Assembly: GCA_004764695.1 (NCBI GenBank)
Contig: SMSO01000025.1
Span: forward strand, 2,749,102 to 2,813,101
Length of the DNA: 64,000 nt
Source: Schizochytrium sp. TIO01
Lineage: Eukaryota; Sar; Bigyra; Thraustochytrida; Thraustochytriidae
Reading direction: 5' to 3'
Shown: one piece after another, positions 1 to 11,828 of the stretch
How positions within the stretch are numbered: position 1 is the stretch's first letter
Layout: the number at the start of each line of letters is the position of its first letter
Notes under the pieces: model-generated
Databases searched by the model: none
Seen by the model: the letters and a program-made list of their open reading frames with translations, nothing else
What the model was told of the DNA's origin: nothing
Made by a program: the position numbers and the translations under genes

Positions 1-49
1 CTCTCAACAACTGGCAAACATACAAGAGGTAAGTTATAAGCGTTTTCGA

Positions 50-1438
50 TCATCTAGGGGTTCTGATAAATAAAGCGGAATCCGGATCCCGCTGAACTTG
101 CGTCTCAACATCAGCAATTGGCATGACTTGGCCATTCATAGCAATATATACACCTGGTTCTTGTGCAGTTGACAATGCCCCGAGCGCAGTCCCAACATTG
201 AAAAGAGCGTCTGAATTGCGAAATTTATAAGGACGTAAGGCACCAGTGACTACAATAATTGTTTCGTCCAGGTCTGGGAAGAGGTGATCATGCAGAAACT
301 CTGCTGTTTCAATGAGAGTATCTGTGCCATGCGTAACAATTACTCGTTTAGCATCTACACGTTGAATCTCGTTTACAATGGCCAGACGGTCTCCCTCTGA
401 AATATCTTGGCTATCTTTCCGGCACACGCTCGCAATAGAATAAGAAAAAGACCCAACAGCGTTAATATCCCTGAGGTCTCTCATGATGCTCAATACAGCT
501 GGCTCGCCAATTTCAAAGGCATAGCCACCTGACAGCCGAGGATAATCCTTATCAATGGTCCCTCCAGTAGTGACAAATAACACATCTATGGAACTTATTC
601 CAGCACTCGCAAACGAGGACGCATGGCTTGTGAAAGCACTTCGTGCGCTTGAAATTGTCGTGCGCGGGGTATTCCATGCACTTTCTATTGAAGTCATTCC
701 CATAAACGAGTTACTGCGGTTTTGGGATATGACGCTAACATCCCCACCCCCAGCTGAGGTCTTAGAACCTGCAGCATTCGATATTGATGAGCTTGCTCGA
801 CGAGCAACAACATTCGCAAGATCAGGAGAAACTAATTGCATAAGTTCTTCAATCCCAGGAAGTCGAATTGCACGTCTACTTCTGGCAAACTCGCGCACTT
901 CGCGAACTGCATCGCTAAGAGCAACGAAATAGTGATGATGTACCCATAGAGCGGACACCGTACCCGTGCGGACCTGTCCTGATGCACAGAATATAACAAT
1001 CTTCTCGTTTGCCTTTTCCGCAGCATTTAAAGCCTGCAAAATTTTCGCTGTTGCAAGTTTGTCTTGCAAATTTGGCACGTGTTCAATGTGCGTTTTGTGC
1101 TCCGTACTTTGCGACCGCAACAGGTCTAGTAGTGGTTCTTCGTACATTGCGAGCTCACCTTCACTCAGCAACACCAGAAATCTTTGCGCGCATACTCTAT
1201 TCAGCCATGCCTGCACCTCCTCTGTGGCGATTTTTTTCCCGCGCGAGGAAATTCCTTCAGTACCTTCTCGAGTAGAGAGAACCGTTTGAGGTCGTTTCGG
1301 GGTCCCTGGAGCTGCAGCTGCCCAAACGATCTCATCTCTTCGACTCACCGGGGCCAGGTTGAACGAGTTTGCAGGTCTTTCCTGTTTCAGCGAACCCTTC
1401 ATTGTGTTGGACTTGTCATCATCCTCCCAGGCCTCCAT
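50..1438 (-). CDS. Tyrosine/dual-specificity phosphatase-like domain fused to an asparaginase domain
   Basis: The frame encodes about 462 residues from the first ATG (1438). It stays open 16 codons further upstream, but only a TTG begins that extension, so an upstream exon is possible. Residues ~70-205 hold a phosphatase-like fold with the P-loop CASGQVRTGT (Cys ~151, Arg ~157), matching the CX5R signature of PTP/DSP enzymes. A Ser-rich linker follows. Residues ~284-462 are an asparaginase N-terminal-type domain with TTGGTID (~291-297) and HGTDT (~370-374), the two threonine motifs of type I/II asparaginases, plus a GALRP stretch. The usual asparaginase C-terminal domain is absent, so this is the short single-domain form. 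The expected activity would be asparagine hydrolysis or a related amidase reaction, possibly coupled to phosphate chemistry, but the fusion's role is unknown. It is transcribed divergently from the SPX-MFS gene. The motifs are clear; the combined function is not. Confidence 0.8.
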   Translation of the reverse strand: MEAWEDDDKSNTMKGSLKQERPANSFNLAPVSRRDEIVWAAAAPGTPKRPQTVLSTREGTEGISSRGKKIATEEVQAWLNRVCAQRFLVLLSEGELAMYEEPLLDLLRSQSTEHKTHIEHVPNLQDKLATAKILQALNAAEKANEKIVIFCASGQVRTGTVSALWVHHHYFVALSDAVREVREFARSRRAIRLPGIEELMQLVSPDLANVVARRASSSISNAAGSKTSAGGGDVSVISQNRSNSFMGMTSIESAWNTPRTTISSARSAFTSHASSFASAGISSIDVLFVTTGGTIDKDYPRLSGGYAFEIGEPAVLSIMRDLRDINAVGSFSYSIASVCRKDSQDISEGDRLAIVNEIQRVDAKRVIVTHGTDTLIETAEFLHDHLFPDLDETIIVVTGALRPYKFRNSDALFNVGTALGALSTAQEPGVYIAMNGQVMPIADVETQVQRDPDSALFIRTPR

Positions 1439-1903
1439 AGTGCTGTTTGCCGCGGGGTCTTTGTCCGTCTCATGCACGATTTGCAATGTCTGTTATTTTT
1501 ATAATTTATAAAAATAAATAATAAAATCAAAAAATCAAGCCCTCAAAATCTTCCTTGAAAGCTCACGACTAAACAACCATACTCAGCTACTTCCACCGCT
1601 ATAACCTATTGTACAGATAGCTTTAGTCTACTTTATGTAGACCTATTTTTCACTTGTGTTGCTCATAGAATGGGAACAACAGCAGTTGAACATAATAAAC
1701 AGATGTAATGCACGCCATAGAAATACACCATACAAAAATACCCTACTTGTAGATCTTATACTCTACTTTAAAAGATTAAAATAGACAGGCAGTATGAGTC
1801 TATGAGACAGGTTTCAAGCGACGGATTCTCAACAAACCTCCATCCACCGTCTATAAAGCGACGCGTGGTGGAGCGGATCTGAGTACTTCACTTCTGCGCG
1901 AGG
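1439..1903. other. Intergenic region between two divergent genes
   Basis: These ~465 bases separate the divergent asparaginase-fusion and SPX-MFS genes, so they should hold both promoters. They are AT-rich. No recognised core promoter element or RNA gene was seen. Confidence 0.5.
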
Positions 1904-4900
1904 ATGAAGTTTGGAAAACACTTTGAACGCGAACTGGTACGTTGGGACTGCAAAGAGGCTTCTCATCTTGCTCACAAAGAGTTTTCGTTCGTTCACAGGC
2001 AGATTATGGTTGGATGACTTCCTTCTTTATTTTGGCCGCAGTGCGCGTGATAAATGAGAAGCGAGTACAAGTGCAGGTCTCTACTTGTAGGAAAGGGATT
2101 TGTGAAAGTCAGTGGCGATTCTTCAAACAATCGAAAGGGATCTAAGATCAATAGTATTGTTCACAATACAAGCCCAACATACTATTCGGATCTTGTACTT
2201 GGCAAGGGAGGACAAGCACATAACAAAGGAACTAACATAGAACCGCGCTTTTTTGTGAACGATCAAAACTCAATATCTATCTACCTTCTCTCATACTTTG
2301 TATATCATTGTGATGGCTGTCGCAAAATCGTGCTCTCTCTTTATGCTCAATTTAATATTGGCTGGCTGCTGACGAAAACAAAAACAGGTTCCGCAATGGA
2401 GACAACACTATATTCAATACAATGACCTCAAGCATTGGATCAAAGAGGAGGAGCGCAGTGGAGGATATACGGATGGTATTGCTTTCAATCGCGAAGTTGA
2501 AGAGCAAGTCAACCACGTGATGCGATTCTACCAGCAACAACGAACTCTTCTACAAAACGATGTTGACGCAGCTGAGCGACAACGCATTCTGCTCGCGCAG
2601 AGCTATGAATCACGACGTTCGCAACGGGCATATCGTGAATCACTTTTGCTAGAGTATCATCGCCTTGGAGAACAACTCTTGCAAATATTTCACTACCTCG
2701 AGCTAAACTCTGTTGCGCTTCGCAAAATAAACAAAAAGTACTTGAAAAGAGTACGTACAGCAGATCGCACAATTCTTAGCATGGCAAAATCCGAACAAAC
2801 ATCGCAATTGGCAGAAAATCTCAAGCGAATGAAAGACTTTACGCTGCTTCAGCCTTTCGTTGACACAATTCGTCAAGGAATCATCCACCTCGAAAGCGAT
2901 TTACGTTTGGACATGCGCAAAGACAGACGGCCAGATCCATCAAATGTAGGCCCTGAGGGCTCAAATCAATTCGGCTCCACATGGTCACCTATCCCGGCGA
3001 TTCGTTTCAAGCAATACAAACGCCACGGCCATGCAATCGTCCAGGACCTTTCCCTCCTTCAAAGCAAACTTCATGAGTCCACCTCGTTCCTTGATTTCCT
3101 CTCATTGCAATCAGCCATTCCTTTTCAGCGTCAGATCATTCGAAGTCAAAGTTCAATGGTACTTGCTCGTCGTTCGCAAATTATGCCTCTTTATAAACTT
3201 CGCTCAAATGAAGAAGATGGGACCGAGGATTCTGCGTTTCAAGAGGCATCAAACCTCTCACTAAAGATTGATGATGCCTCGGATGAAGAAATTCTATATC
3301 CGAAGGATCCGGCATACGCTAAAGTGCAGCAGGATGATTACGAAAGTGCTACTTTGACTGACTCAGAAGAAGATGCAGAAGATGACTTCATGTCCCAATA
3401 TATCAACCTTGGCTCTACATTTTTCTACTTGTGCAACTACAACATTTGCTTGCCAACCTCAGGCGAGTACGCAGCTCACATGGGCCTTGAGGCATCAACT
3501 TCGGGTGTGATTGTAGCTATGACGCCTGTAGCCGCATTGATTTCTGCAATTGCCTACAGCTACTGGTCAAATTTTAGCTTTCGGAAACCTTTGCTTTGTA
3601 GCTCAGTACTTCTTGTTTGCGGCAACCTGTTGTATGCTCTCGCGTGGGATGCCAATGTCACATCAATGATCCTGTTGGGGCGCTTTGTAACTGGACTGGG
3701 TGGTGCGCGCGCCGTCAACAGACGCTACATTGCTGATAGTATTCGAGTAGAACACCGAACACGGGCATCTGCAGCCTTTGTAGCTGCTGGTGCTCTTGGC
3801 ATGGCTTGTGGACCGTTTCTTGCAAGTATTTTCAGTGGGTTTGACATGCTAATTTTTGGGCTGACCTTCAATGAGATGACCGCACCGGCGTTTTTTATGG
3901 CTGTTGTTTGGGTCGTCTTTGGATTCATGGTTCTGGTTTTCTTTCGGGAACCAAGCAACGCAATCTTGTCGAAGATTCCTGAGGATCGTGAAAGGTCAGA
4001 GTCCGGTATTAGTACAGTGTACGATGATTTCCTTGATGATGACGATGATGAAGATGACGATGATGATTCAGTGTACGATCCCTTACAGGATGCTTCCGAA
4101 AGTGCATCTTACATGAGCGGTGTGCGCTCTTCAAATGTTGTGTCTACTAGTGGAGACCCGTGGGGGAAATCAAGGCAAGGCTTCTTTAGCCATCGCTCAG
4201 AAGATGAAGTTTTCAACGATGGCATCGATATCGTGTTAGACGCACCAACAAATATGTCACAAGATGGTGATGCCAACGAGGATAGAGTTTTGCTGGAGAA
4301 TGCACACGAATCTGTCCACCTGAACCGGAGTCCGTTTTCACCTCAGACAAGGATGCGAGGAAGTGGGGATGCTGCTACTGGAAACTATGGCTCGTTTGGC
4401 ACTTCTGGAGAAGCTTCTCTTAATGCCTCAGTAATCAAGGGTAAGGCTCACACGATGAAGACTCCACTCGCATACAAGCCACTGATGGGTAAAGATCAAT
4501 TGCGTGCGCGTCGTCGTACCTTGCGTTTCCGCTTAACACTTTTGTGTTTGTGGGTAATATTCTGGGTCAAGCTTGTCCAGGAAGCCTTATTGACGGCCCT
4601 GCCTTTGACTCTTCCTAGTTTTATTGGTTGGGGTTCTGGCCGAATTGGTATTTTCATGGCTTGTTTGGGACTCTCTGTGGTGCCTTTCAATATGATACTA
4701 GTTAACCTGTCAAGACTCTATGGGTTGCGTGACACCTTCTGGGTTCGTTATTTGCAAGTCCCGCTTATCCTCGGAGCAAGTATGCTGGCGTGGGATCCCG
4801 CGACGCAAATGCCCGCCTTACTTTTTGTTGGGTATTTTGTGGTCTTTGTTTCAAGTCAGGTTATGGAGGCTGTAATAATGGCTTACTTCAGTAAAGTTAT

Positions 4901-5099
4901 TGATGCACGCCTGGCAGCTGGTACCTTCAACAGCGGACTCTTGGCTACAGAGGCCGGAACCTTCGGTCGCGCGGCTGGTAATGCTCTCATCACAGCCTTT
5001 CGATCAGGAACTGCTTCCGTTCTTCATGAAAAACTTTATGGATTTGATGCCCTGGTGACAATTCCAACGTTTTTGGTAACATTTTGGTTGACCAAGTAG
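1904..5099 (+). CDS. SPX-MFS transporter, vacuolar phosphate transporter-like (two exons)
   Basis: The gene is join(1904..1936, 2388..5099), 914 residues. Exon 1 encodes only MKFGKHFEREL, the canonical start of an SPX domain. Splicing at GTACGT and at a CAG acceptor joins it in phase 0 to VPQWRQHYIQYNDLK, restoring a normal SPX N-terminus. The basic SPX helix KINKKYLKR lies at ~124-132; in this family it senses inositol pyrophosphates. From ~350 there are MFS helices with the hallmark GLGGARAVNRRYIAD (~446-460) seen in plant and protist SPX-MFS (PHT5/VPT) proteins. An acidic, low-complexity loop (~535-710, with a run of Asp/Glu) separates the two membrane halves. The likely role is phosphate movement across a vacuolar or similar membrane under SPX control. 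It is convergent with the downstream protease. The family assignment is firm; direction and membrane are inferred. Confidence 0.92.
1937..2387 (+). other. Phase-0 intron in the SPX-MFS gene
   Basis: The donor is GTACGT directly after the codon for Leu11, and the acceptor is AAAACAG before GTTCCGCAATGG. Removing these 451 bases joins the two halves of the SPX N-terminus in frame. Short open frames inside it are not genes. Confidence 0.88.
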
Positions 5100-5988
5100 G
5101 TTAACACCATCTGAAGCACTTTGCAAGCGCAGTGTTTTCGTTTGATGTAACCCAAATACCTGTTAACGCTACAATATTCCGTACAAAAGTTGATCCGATC
5201 GAATTGCTTTAGCATTATCTCTCGGCTGGAATATTTTGCTTTACAGTCGCTTGCACATTAGTAGAAATAGTCCAAAAACCAAATAAAGAACCGGGTCTAC
5301 TTGGTTCTAGTCTTGTTTTATGATGCCGGTCGTTTTCTACTTCGTCCCGTGTATGAGAATGGTTTCCAATCAATAAGCTAAATTATACCTTTTCACATCG
5401 GCATTAAGTGATGATGTAGGTATTATAATTTTGATCTTATGATTGTTTGTTTCTCATTGAGATCTTATAAAATTCTTTTCGCTGTTTCATTTGCTCGTCT
5501 GCGTCTCGAAACAGAAGGATCGTGAGATTGTGGAGTAAACACGACATCATTTGGAATATCAATCGTTTTAGTCTTATTGTCTCGGACGGTCAGTTCTGGT
5601 CTTTTCACACTGGCTTACGTGATGGAGATGAGGTCATTGAAATTCTAAAACTTATCAAATAGTAGAGTCTATTAATAGTAGAAGAAAATATAGTATAAGA
5701 GACATGTTTTACTTTCAAGATTTTATAACTTGTTATATATAGTATAGATGCACACTACGCTTTGAAAAATATGGTGAGTTGGCATTAGCTTTTGAGTCTC
5801 GATTCCAGCAATCACACCAGCAAACATGAGAAAGCCTTCGGCCATCATCACTGAGGCATACATGAAGAAAATAGACACCATAAAATACAAATCATGCTTT
5901 GTCTTGGAGTGTATATGCAGGTCCTAGCATAAATCTACAAATGAGTTGTAAGACCCCTATGGCCCAAAGAGATGCAGACTATACATCT
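5100..5988. other. Intergenic region between convergent genes
   Basis: This holds the 3' flanks of SPX-MFS and the protease. An AATAAA-type hexamer occurs at ~5282, about 180 bases after the transporter stop. A 52-codon hydrophobic minus-strand frame (5723-5881) is too short to call. Nothing else was recognised. Confidence 0.4.
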
Positions 5989-7383
5989 TTATGATCCTTT
6001 GCCAAACTCTGACATGGCCCAAAGCTGTGAAGTTGAGTCTTCCTGTGGGTCGGCACAAGTCTCGTGAAGATAGCATCGGTCTTCTGCCAAGTTAAGAACT
6101 GCATAGTTACATTTATCCTTGGTGCTACACTTGTATGCACATTTTACTGCATTGGTTGTCTTAAATGAAGCAAAGTGTTGATCATTGCAAGACTGACCAC
6201 TTTCTGCTAAAGAGTCAACAACTGTCTCTCGCACATAAACCTCGTCATCAGAGTCTCCAGAGGTCGTTGCGCATTTGTTTTTCTTGAACAAACGGCAAAT
6301 TCCAGCAGAGATATCTAGCGTGGCGGTATAGCATGAACTCGTGGTAATGCAGTTCCATACACAGGTTTCCGATGTTGAATCAGAAATCTCTTTGAAAGAC
6401 TTCTTATCTTCGTTCTTGCACTCCTTTCCGGTGGTGGCAATATCCAAGAGAGCCTCACGGACGATCGATTTGGTGGGAGCCGCGGTCGGAGAAGATGTGA
6501 CAGTAACCACAGTTTGATCTGCAAGATCGCCATCGCTCTCAACCACACTTTTGATCCAATCAAAATACTCGGAGTTTCGTTGGTATACGCCATAGTATCC
6601 ATAGTTAGCACAACCTTTACCGTATGAGACAACTCCAATCTGAGAGATTTGACCCGTAGAATCCTCCATAAGGAGTGGGCCACCAGAATCCCCGGAGCAT
6701 GAGTCCATCTTGTACGTGTCATCATAACCGGCGCAGATGTGGTTCACCGTAACTTTAGTGCCATAAGCAGCCTGACATTTCGCAGTGCTTTGGATAGGCA
6801 CGTCGACCTGTCGTAGATCATCGACCACAAGACCGCTACCCACCGATGTGTAGCCCCAACCAATAACAGTTGCATAGCTTCCTACTGTTTCGTACGGATC
6901 AGTGTATGGGTAGCGGTTGAGAATGACTGAGTCAACATTATTGACGTCTTTGTTGAGTCTGAGCAATGCAAGATCATTCTGCTCTGTTGCGTAATTGGGG
7001 TTGCGAATGATACTTGTCACTTTGCGAATGACACCAGCGGAGGCAGATGTGAGACTGTTCGTGCCAATTTGCACACGATCAGGCCCAATATACTTGACGC
7101 AATGTGCTGCTGTCAAAATCCAGCGCTTATTAATCAGTGTACCGCCACAGAAATGTCTCCACCCATTGCCCCATGTCTTGCGCTTGTATTGCAAAGATGT
7201 CATCCAAGGGTATTGATCCTTTTTGGACACAATTGTGCCACCAATGATTCTAGCTGAAATCAATTTGCGATCCGAATCCTCCTGCTGTCTCAACCCTCCT
7301 TCGTGTGCCTCAACATTATTAGTGCCGGACAAGAGCACGAGCAGGGTCAGAGCGAGGCTAAGTATGCCTTGTGTACGCACCAT
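5989..7383 (-). CDS. Secreted trypsin-like serine protease with two C-terminal PAN/Apple-like modules
   Basis: The protein has 464 residues from an ATG. An N-terminal signal peptide (~1-26, hydrophobic ALTLLVLLSG) and a short propeptide end at R45, before IIGGT, the classic S1-family activation site. The catalytic triad is His94 (TAAHC), Asp137 (NDLALL) and Ser233 (GDSGGP). Asp227, six residues before the Ser, predicts trypsin specificity for Lys/Arg. The Cys pair around CGGTLI and AAHC matches the conserved disulfide. After a Thr/Ser/Pro linker (~285-305) come two repeated Cys-rich units (~318-370 and ~388-445), each with spaced Cys and a CxLxxxxC-like end, resembling PAN/Apple adhesive domains. 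An extracellular digestive or interaction-mediating protease is expected. Similar trypsin-plus-PAN layouts are known in oomycetes. The protease call is firm; the PAN call is moderate. Confidence 0.92.
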   Translation of the reverse strand: MVRTQGILSLALTLLVLLSGTNNVEAHEGGLRQQEDSDRKLISARIIGGTIVSKKDQYPWMTSLQYKRKTWGNGWRHFCGGTLINKRWILTAAHCVKYIGPDRVQIGTNSLTSASAGVIRKVTSIIRNPNYATEQNDLALLRLNKDVNNVDSVILNRYPYTDPYETVGSYATVIGWGYTSVGSGLVVDDLRQVDVPIQSTAKCQAAYGTKVTVNHICAGYDDTYKMDSCSGDSGGPLLMEDSTGQISQIGVVSYGKGCANYGYYGVYQRNSEYFDWIKSVVESDGDLADQTVVTVTSSPTAAPTKSIVREALLDIATTGKECKNEDKKSFKEISDSTSETCVWNCITTSSCYTATLDISAGICRLFKKNKCATTSGDSDDEVYVRETVVDSLAESGQSCNDQHFASFKTTNAVKCAYKCSTKDKCNYAVLNLAEDRCYLHETCADPQEDSTSQLWAMSEFGKGS

Positions 7384-9659
7384 TTCTGCGCTTCTTCTTT
7401 CCTGCTTTGTTGTCGAAAACTTCTTGGTTCTCGTTTATTGACAACAGCTAAATTGTAATTGCCACACGCAGGAAGGAACCAATCAAAATTGAAGATTACC
7501 TTCGAGTATAGTGGCTTGTTAAAGCAGCTCGTATGCAAGGATCAGGCGCAGAGATATGCCTTTGCCTTGCTGCCGGCCTTGCCTCAACCCTGTTCTTCAA
7601 GTTTTTGATTTGCGATTTGCTCGCGAAAATAGCCTTCACCTTGGCTGGGGTCTTTCACTCTCTCTCACAGGAGAGGGAGGTGTGTTTTCTTTTTTGCTCT
7701 TTTAATTTTAAAAGTTATTTTTTACTTTATTTTCAATCAACCTGCCAAAAAGGTTTTGATTACTTTGCAATATCGCAAAACACGAGCGCGGACCTGCTCG
7801 CCTGTCTTTGCGACTCGCGAATTCAAGGAGTCGAGGGTTCGTCGCTTGCTCAAAACGTGGTCGGCCAATCGAGATCACCTTGGGGAGTCTAGGACAACGC
7901 CAGGGTTTGCTCGTTTTGAGGTTTGATTGGTTCTGAAATTTTGGTGAGAGAAGCTTTCAGAGACCAAAATGGCAAACATTTAGAAGTTATTAAAAGTTTT
8001 TATTTCTTTAAATCACTCAGAATCGTGACAGAAACAGAAAAGCAAACTGGTAGTACAGCTACGTAGTAAACCTAGTACGAAATGAACGAAGAAGTTTGCC
8101 AAGCAAGAGGATAAGGAACATCAAATCGTTCAAACGAAGAAAAGGAGCTTGTAAGTTCGAACATGCTCGAAAATTGGCCTGACACCCCTCTTGTGCAGGG
8201 CATCTGTAGTCAAGCAGTTTTTGAAACAATACCGATGAGAACTGGAAAGAGAAGGATAAATAATAATAATTATTATTTGGACTTCTGGGGTAAGATGTGT
8301 ATGGATGATGGCATGGAATGAACAATCTCCATCAGCTAGATTACCTTTTATGAAAAAAAACTGTAAAAGTTGCTTTCAAATGCTCGTCCTCCTCTTTGTT
8401 GCCTCTTTTTTGCAGGGCCGCATCACGTGTTTGAAGGGTGAGTCGAAGTTTCATATTTGTCATGCCTCAGGACAGCTCATAAAGACGTACACAGAAACGC
8501 ATTAAAATAAATAAATAATAAATTAATAAACAAATATATATAATGAATAAATTTATAATTTACACAAAGTTACGACGAAGAATATATAGGAAATAAGAAA
8601 GTCGGGAACCTCAAGTTTCATGATGATCTACTCGATCAATCGCCTGGCAACAATCCTGAGCGATAATCAGTCTAGATTGCGTACCCACACTCGCGTCGTA
8701 GCTCGCAATTTGGAGTATCTCGCGGCACAGGGAGCTCTTTCTGTGATATTGCTTCGATCAGAATAAATGATATGTAAAGTCTGAGAATTAAAGTATATTT
8801 TCTTTAACAAAGAGCGAGAACTTTATGATGCACTGTGGTTCGACTGAAACTCGACCTTCTATGCACAACTCGGACTTTGATTACCAGACTAACATATCCC
8901 TACTTGACCCTCTATAGTATATTCATGCAACACTCAAAATAAACAGGAACAAGGTTCCTGTCTTGCGTTGACGTTTACAAACTAATCGCAATTGTGCTTA
9001 TTTAGAATTATAATATCGCCGTGAAAATATAGTTTTAAAACAAGAGAGTCCAAACGTAAAAAAAAGAAGAAAAAAAGTCTCTGACAATAAAAATGCACCA
9101 TTAATGCACACATCTCAATAGAAGAGAGAACTGCATAACGTACTCAGTAACGCGCTTTCTACACGCTCGTGTCACTGTTATATAAACCTAGCACCAGAAG
9201 ACTTTACTGCTTGCAGCAGATCTGCTCGAAACATAGTATATTCCCTCACATTTTTAAAAGTTTCGTTCTTACAAAATTATAAATGCACGCCAAAATCTTC
9301 TGGGAGGGAACACTAGTACACACCGTCCGCGCCGAGCTGCAGTGAAAGACCATTTGTAGGACCCCATTAGTAATATTGTTAGATCTAGACTGTACCCAGA
9401 TCCGATGTGGTAAACATCATCGCGTTCGAGGATACCTTGCGGACCCCTCCGCGCAAGACGTAAAGAGACCTTTGATAGAAGTTGTTGCTTTGTTGTTTGG
9501 TTCGTGTAGCTGAATCTATCAAGGTTCACAGGAGACTTTGACATGCACGTGCAATGTTAGCACTACTTCTGTGTTGCCGCGGCAGAAAAGTTCGAATATC
9601 GTGTTTCACCCGTTTATAGAAATCGAGGTTTTCTGGAGAAAGAATCTTTTATAAATCCC

Positions 9660-9663
<4 letters not shown>

Positions 9664-9695
<32 letters not shown>

Positions 9696-9735
9696 AACTG
9701 AAAAAAATTAATATATACATATATATTAATAAAAA
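9664..9735. repeat. Poly-T tract followed by AT-rich simple sequence
   Basis: A run of 31 consecutive T is followed by short spacer sequence, an AT dinucleotide stretch and a run of A. It could be a slippage tract or the tail of an old retroposed copy, but no parent element is visible. Confidence 0.8.
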
Positions 9736-11808
9736 AAAAAATGCTGTTTTTTGTTTGTTTGTTTTTAATGAAGCAAACGAAAAAAGATGAAACGACCAGG
9801 ACCTTTCTAATAATAACGTCATGTCACATTCGTCGTTGAACGTGTGCTCTTTAATAGAGAAATACTCTTGAAACTACACAATGTAATTGGTTAATTAATA
9901 TCTCGACCGACCATACTTATGGTTAGCTTTTCATCATTGCACCAAAAAACAGAGAACAAAAAATAATGGCGAGACTACAGAAAATTGAATCAAAATTCTT
10001 GGCTATGGGACATGAGTAAGGTCCCGATGCCGATGTTGTAGGTAGATGTGCTGTTTATCACTGCCGCCACCTCAAACTCTGCCCCACCAGCCGGTCAGAG
10101 CATGCATGCGAAAGTAGCGAGGTAACCACTGCGTTAGAAAAGGCTCGCGGACGGCAAAGGCGGACTTTCTTTCATTTGCACAAAAGAAATCGAAAAGAAG
10201 AAACGAAAAAAATGAGTGCAGGTGCACGTGGCCTTCCTTTAAACCCGTTTACTCACCATCTGCTCGCTTCTATTATTCCAATCATTCAGAAAGGAATCAT
10301 CTCAATCAATGACATCGAAAACTCGCTTCCTCTTTCTTAGGTATTCTTGTGATGGTATGGGAAGATGGGGAAACCTGAAAACCTTTTTCGCACAAATGAG
10401 TAGAAGAGATGTGTCGGCACAATGGGCAGCGTTTGCCGCGGCGTATGTCCTCGTACTTGCTAAGAAGAGGGCTAGAATGACCTTTCTGGAGGTCCGACGG
10501 AAGAAAAGCGCAACAAGAGGTCGACGTTTGGGCATGCGCCTGATCGCACAACTGAGTATGAATTGAACTATTTTGAGTGTTAGAACAAAGAGGTGGGCTT
10601 GTGTTCTACTGAGATATAGAGGTAGTTCTCAATACGTCGCACACGTGCCTAGTTCACTTAAATAGCACTTATTGAGGGTATAGAACTTGGCTCTGGTAGT
10701 CAGTATAGATTAACCTTCAGGAGCTGGCTAGGATTATGAAAAGGTATAACAATGAAGCGATAAGATAATCAATGCCGTCACAGCTCCTCAAATCAAACTT
10801 ACTTCTTCGGAGTGTTATCATCATCTTCATTCGGACCAGCTCCATGCGTCGGTTCTAGGGTTCGGTGTATGATGACACTCTACACTCAAAACCAAAAGTG
10901 GGATTTTTAAAAAATTAATTATGAAGAAGACAGCTGAAGGAAGAAAAGCTAGAGAGGATTGGTCTAATAATGAACATGCGGTTTCCACGATTTTAGTGGG
11001 CACGCGACCTCTTGAGCAGGAAACCTAGGGTACAACCGGCTCGAATTCTACTGCAGTGGTATATTGGTCGGATTTCTGGCCTAAGTTATATCTATTAAAA
11101 CCTACATAGCCAATTGGTTTGTCCATCACTGGCCTTGCCAATTATATCAATTATAGCGAAAATATATGAATGATTGAAGTGGCAAATTGAGTCCGTCTAT
11201 ACTTGCATAAAGTGCTGCTCGATTTAATAATTCATTAGATAAACTGCACGTGATAAACGACAATCTAAGCATTGTGGGTGTTTCTTGCACCAACAGCAAT
11301 AATTAGTCGGAAGTCAATACTTGGTGGGCCGTTTGTCTTTACCCAGTTGAAAAATTGCAGAGATAGCCTTCTCACCATATACACGCTCTCTCCGCTTGCG
11401 TCTTATACTAAACTTGCTGAGTTCGTAAGCCCATAACACTACTAGCAACACTACTAGCAACAACTATAATAGTCACTACTACTACAACTGCAAGGTCAAC
11501 GACAACCCAAATTCAGAGTTCTTGGGCCCTAGTCCAACCGTCGGGCATACGTGATCAGAGAAAAAGAGAGAGCTTTTGAGGCTCTAGACTTGAACTGGAA
11601 AAAATAAAAATAGGCGAATTTGCCTTTTCCTATGAAAAATAACCTCTTATTTGTCTTCATTAAGCACAAACATTGAATTGGTCTAGTTTAGTTCCTCTAT
11701 GCCCCTAAATCTTGAACTTCGTTATGAGATTTGATAGACAGCTTGTGGACCCCAATCAGCCATTAGAACGTGCCCTAAGACGGTTCCGCTTGGTAGCGAC
11801 AGCAAAGA

Positions 11809-11828
11809 TCGACAAAAGCCCTTGTCGA
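11809..11828. repeat. Short perfect inverted repeat (TCGACAA stem)
   Basis: TCGACAA and TTGTCGA are separated by a 6-base loop. The core CGACAA...TTGTCG reappears in another intergenic hairpin at 25898-25923. The significance is unknown. Confidence 0.5.

Noticed and set aside
5723-5881. Short hydrophobic minus-strand frame of 52 codons
   Set aside because: It has a membrane-like helix, but no upstream exon with a good splice site or domain was found, and its frame breaks just upstream.
7533-7892. 119-codon plus-strand frame
   Set aside because: Composition is dominated by Leu, Phe, Ser and Cys with no domain, and it lies in simple T-rich sequence.
10302-10566. Overlapping frames on both strands, one with Cys/His spacing
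   Set aside because: The Cys/His spacing does not form a known zinc finger, and both strands are equally open, which suggests chance.
11025-11080. GGCTCGAATTC-like sequence resembling a tRNA B box
   Set aside because: No matching acceptor stem, anticodon arm or A box could be folded around it.
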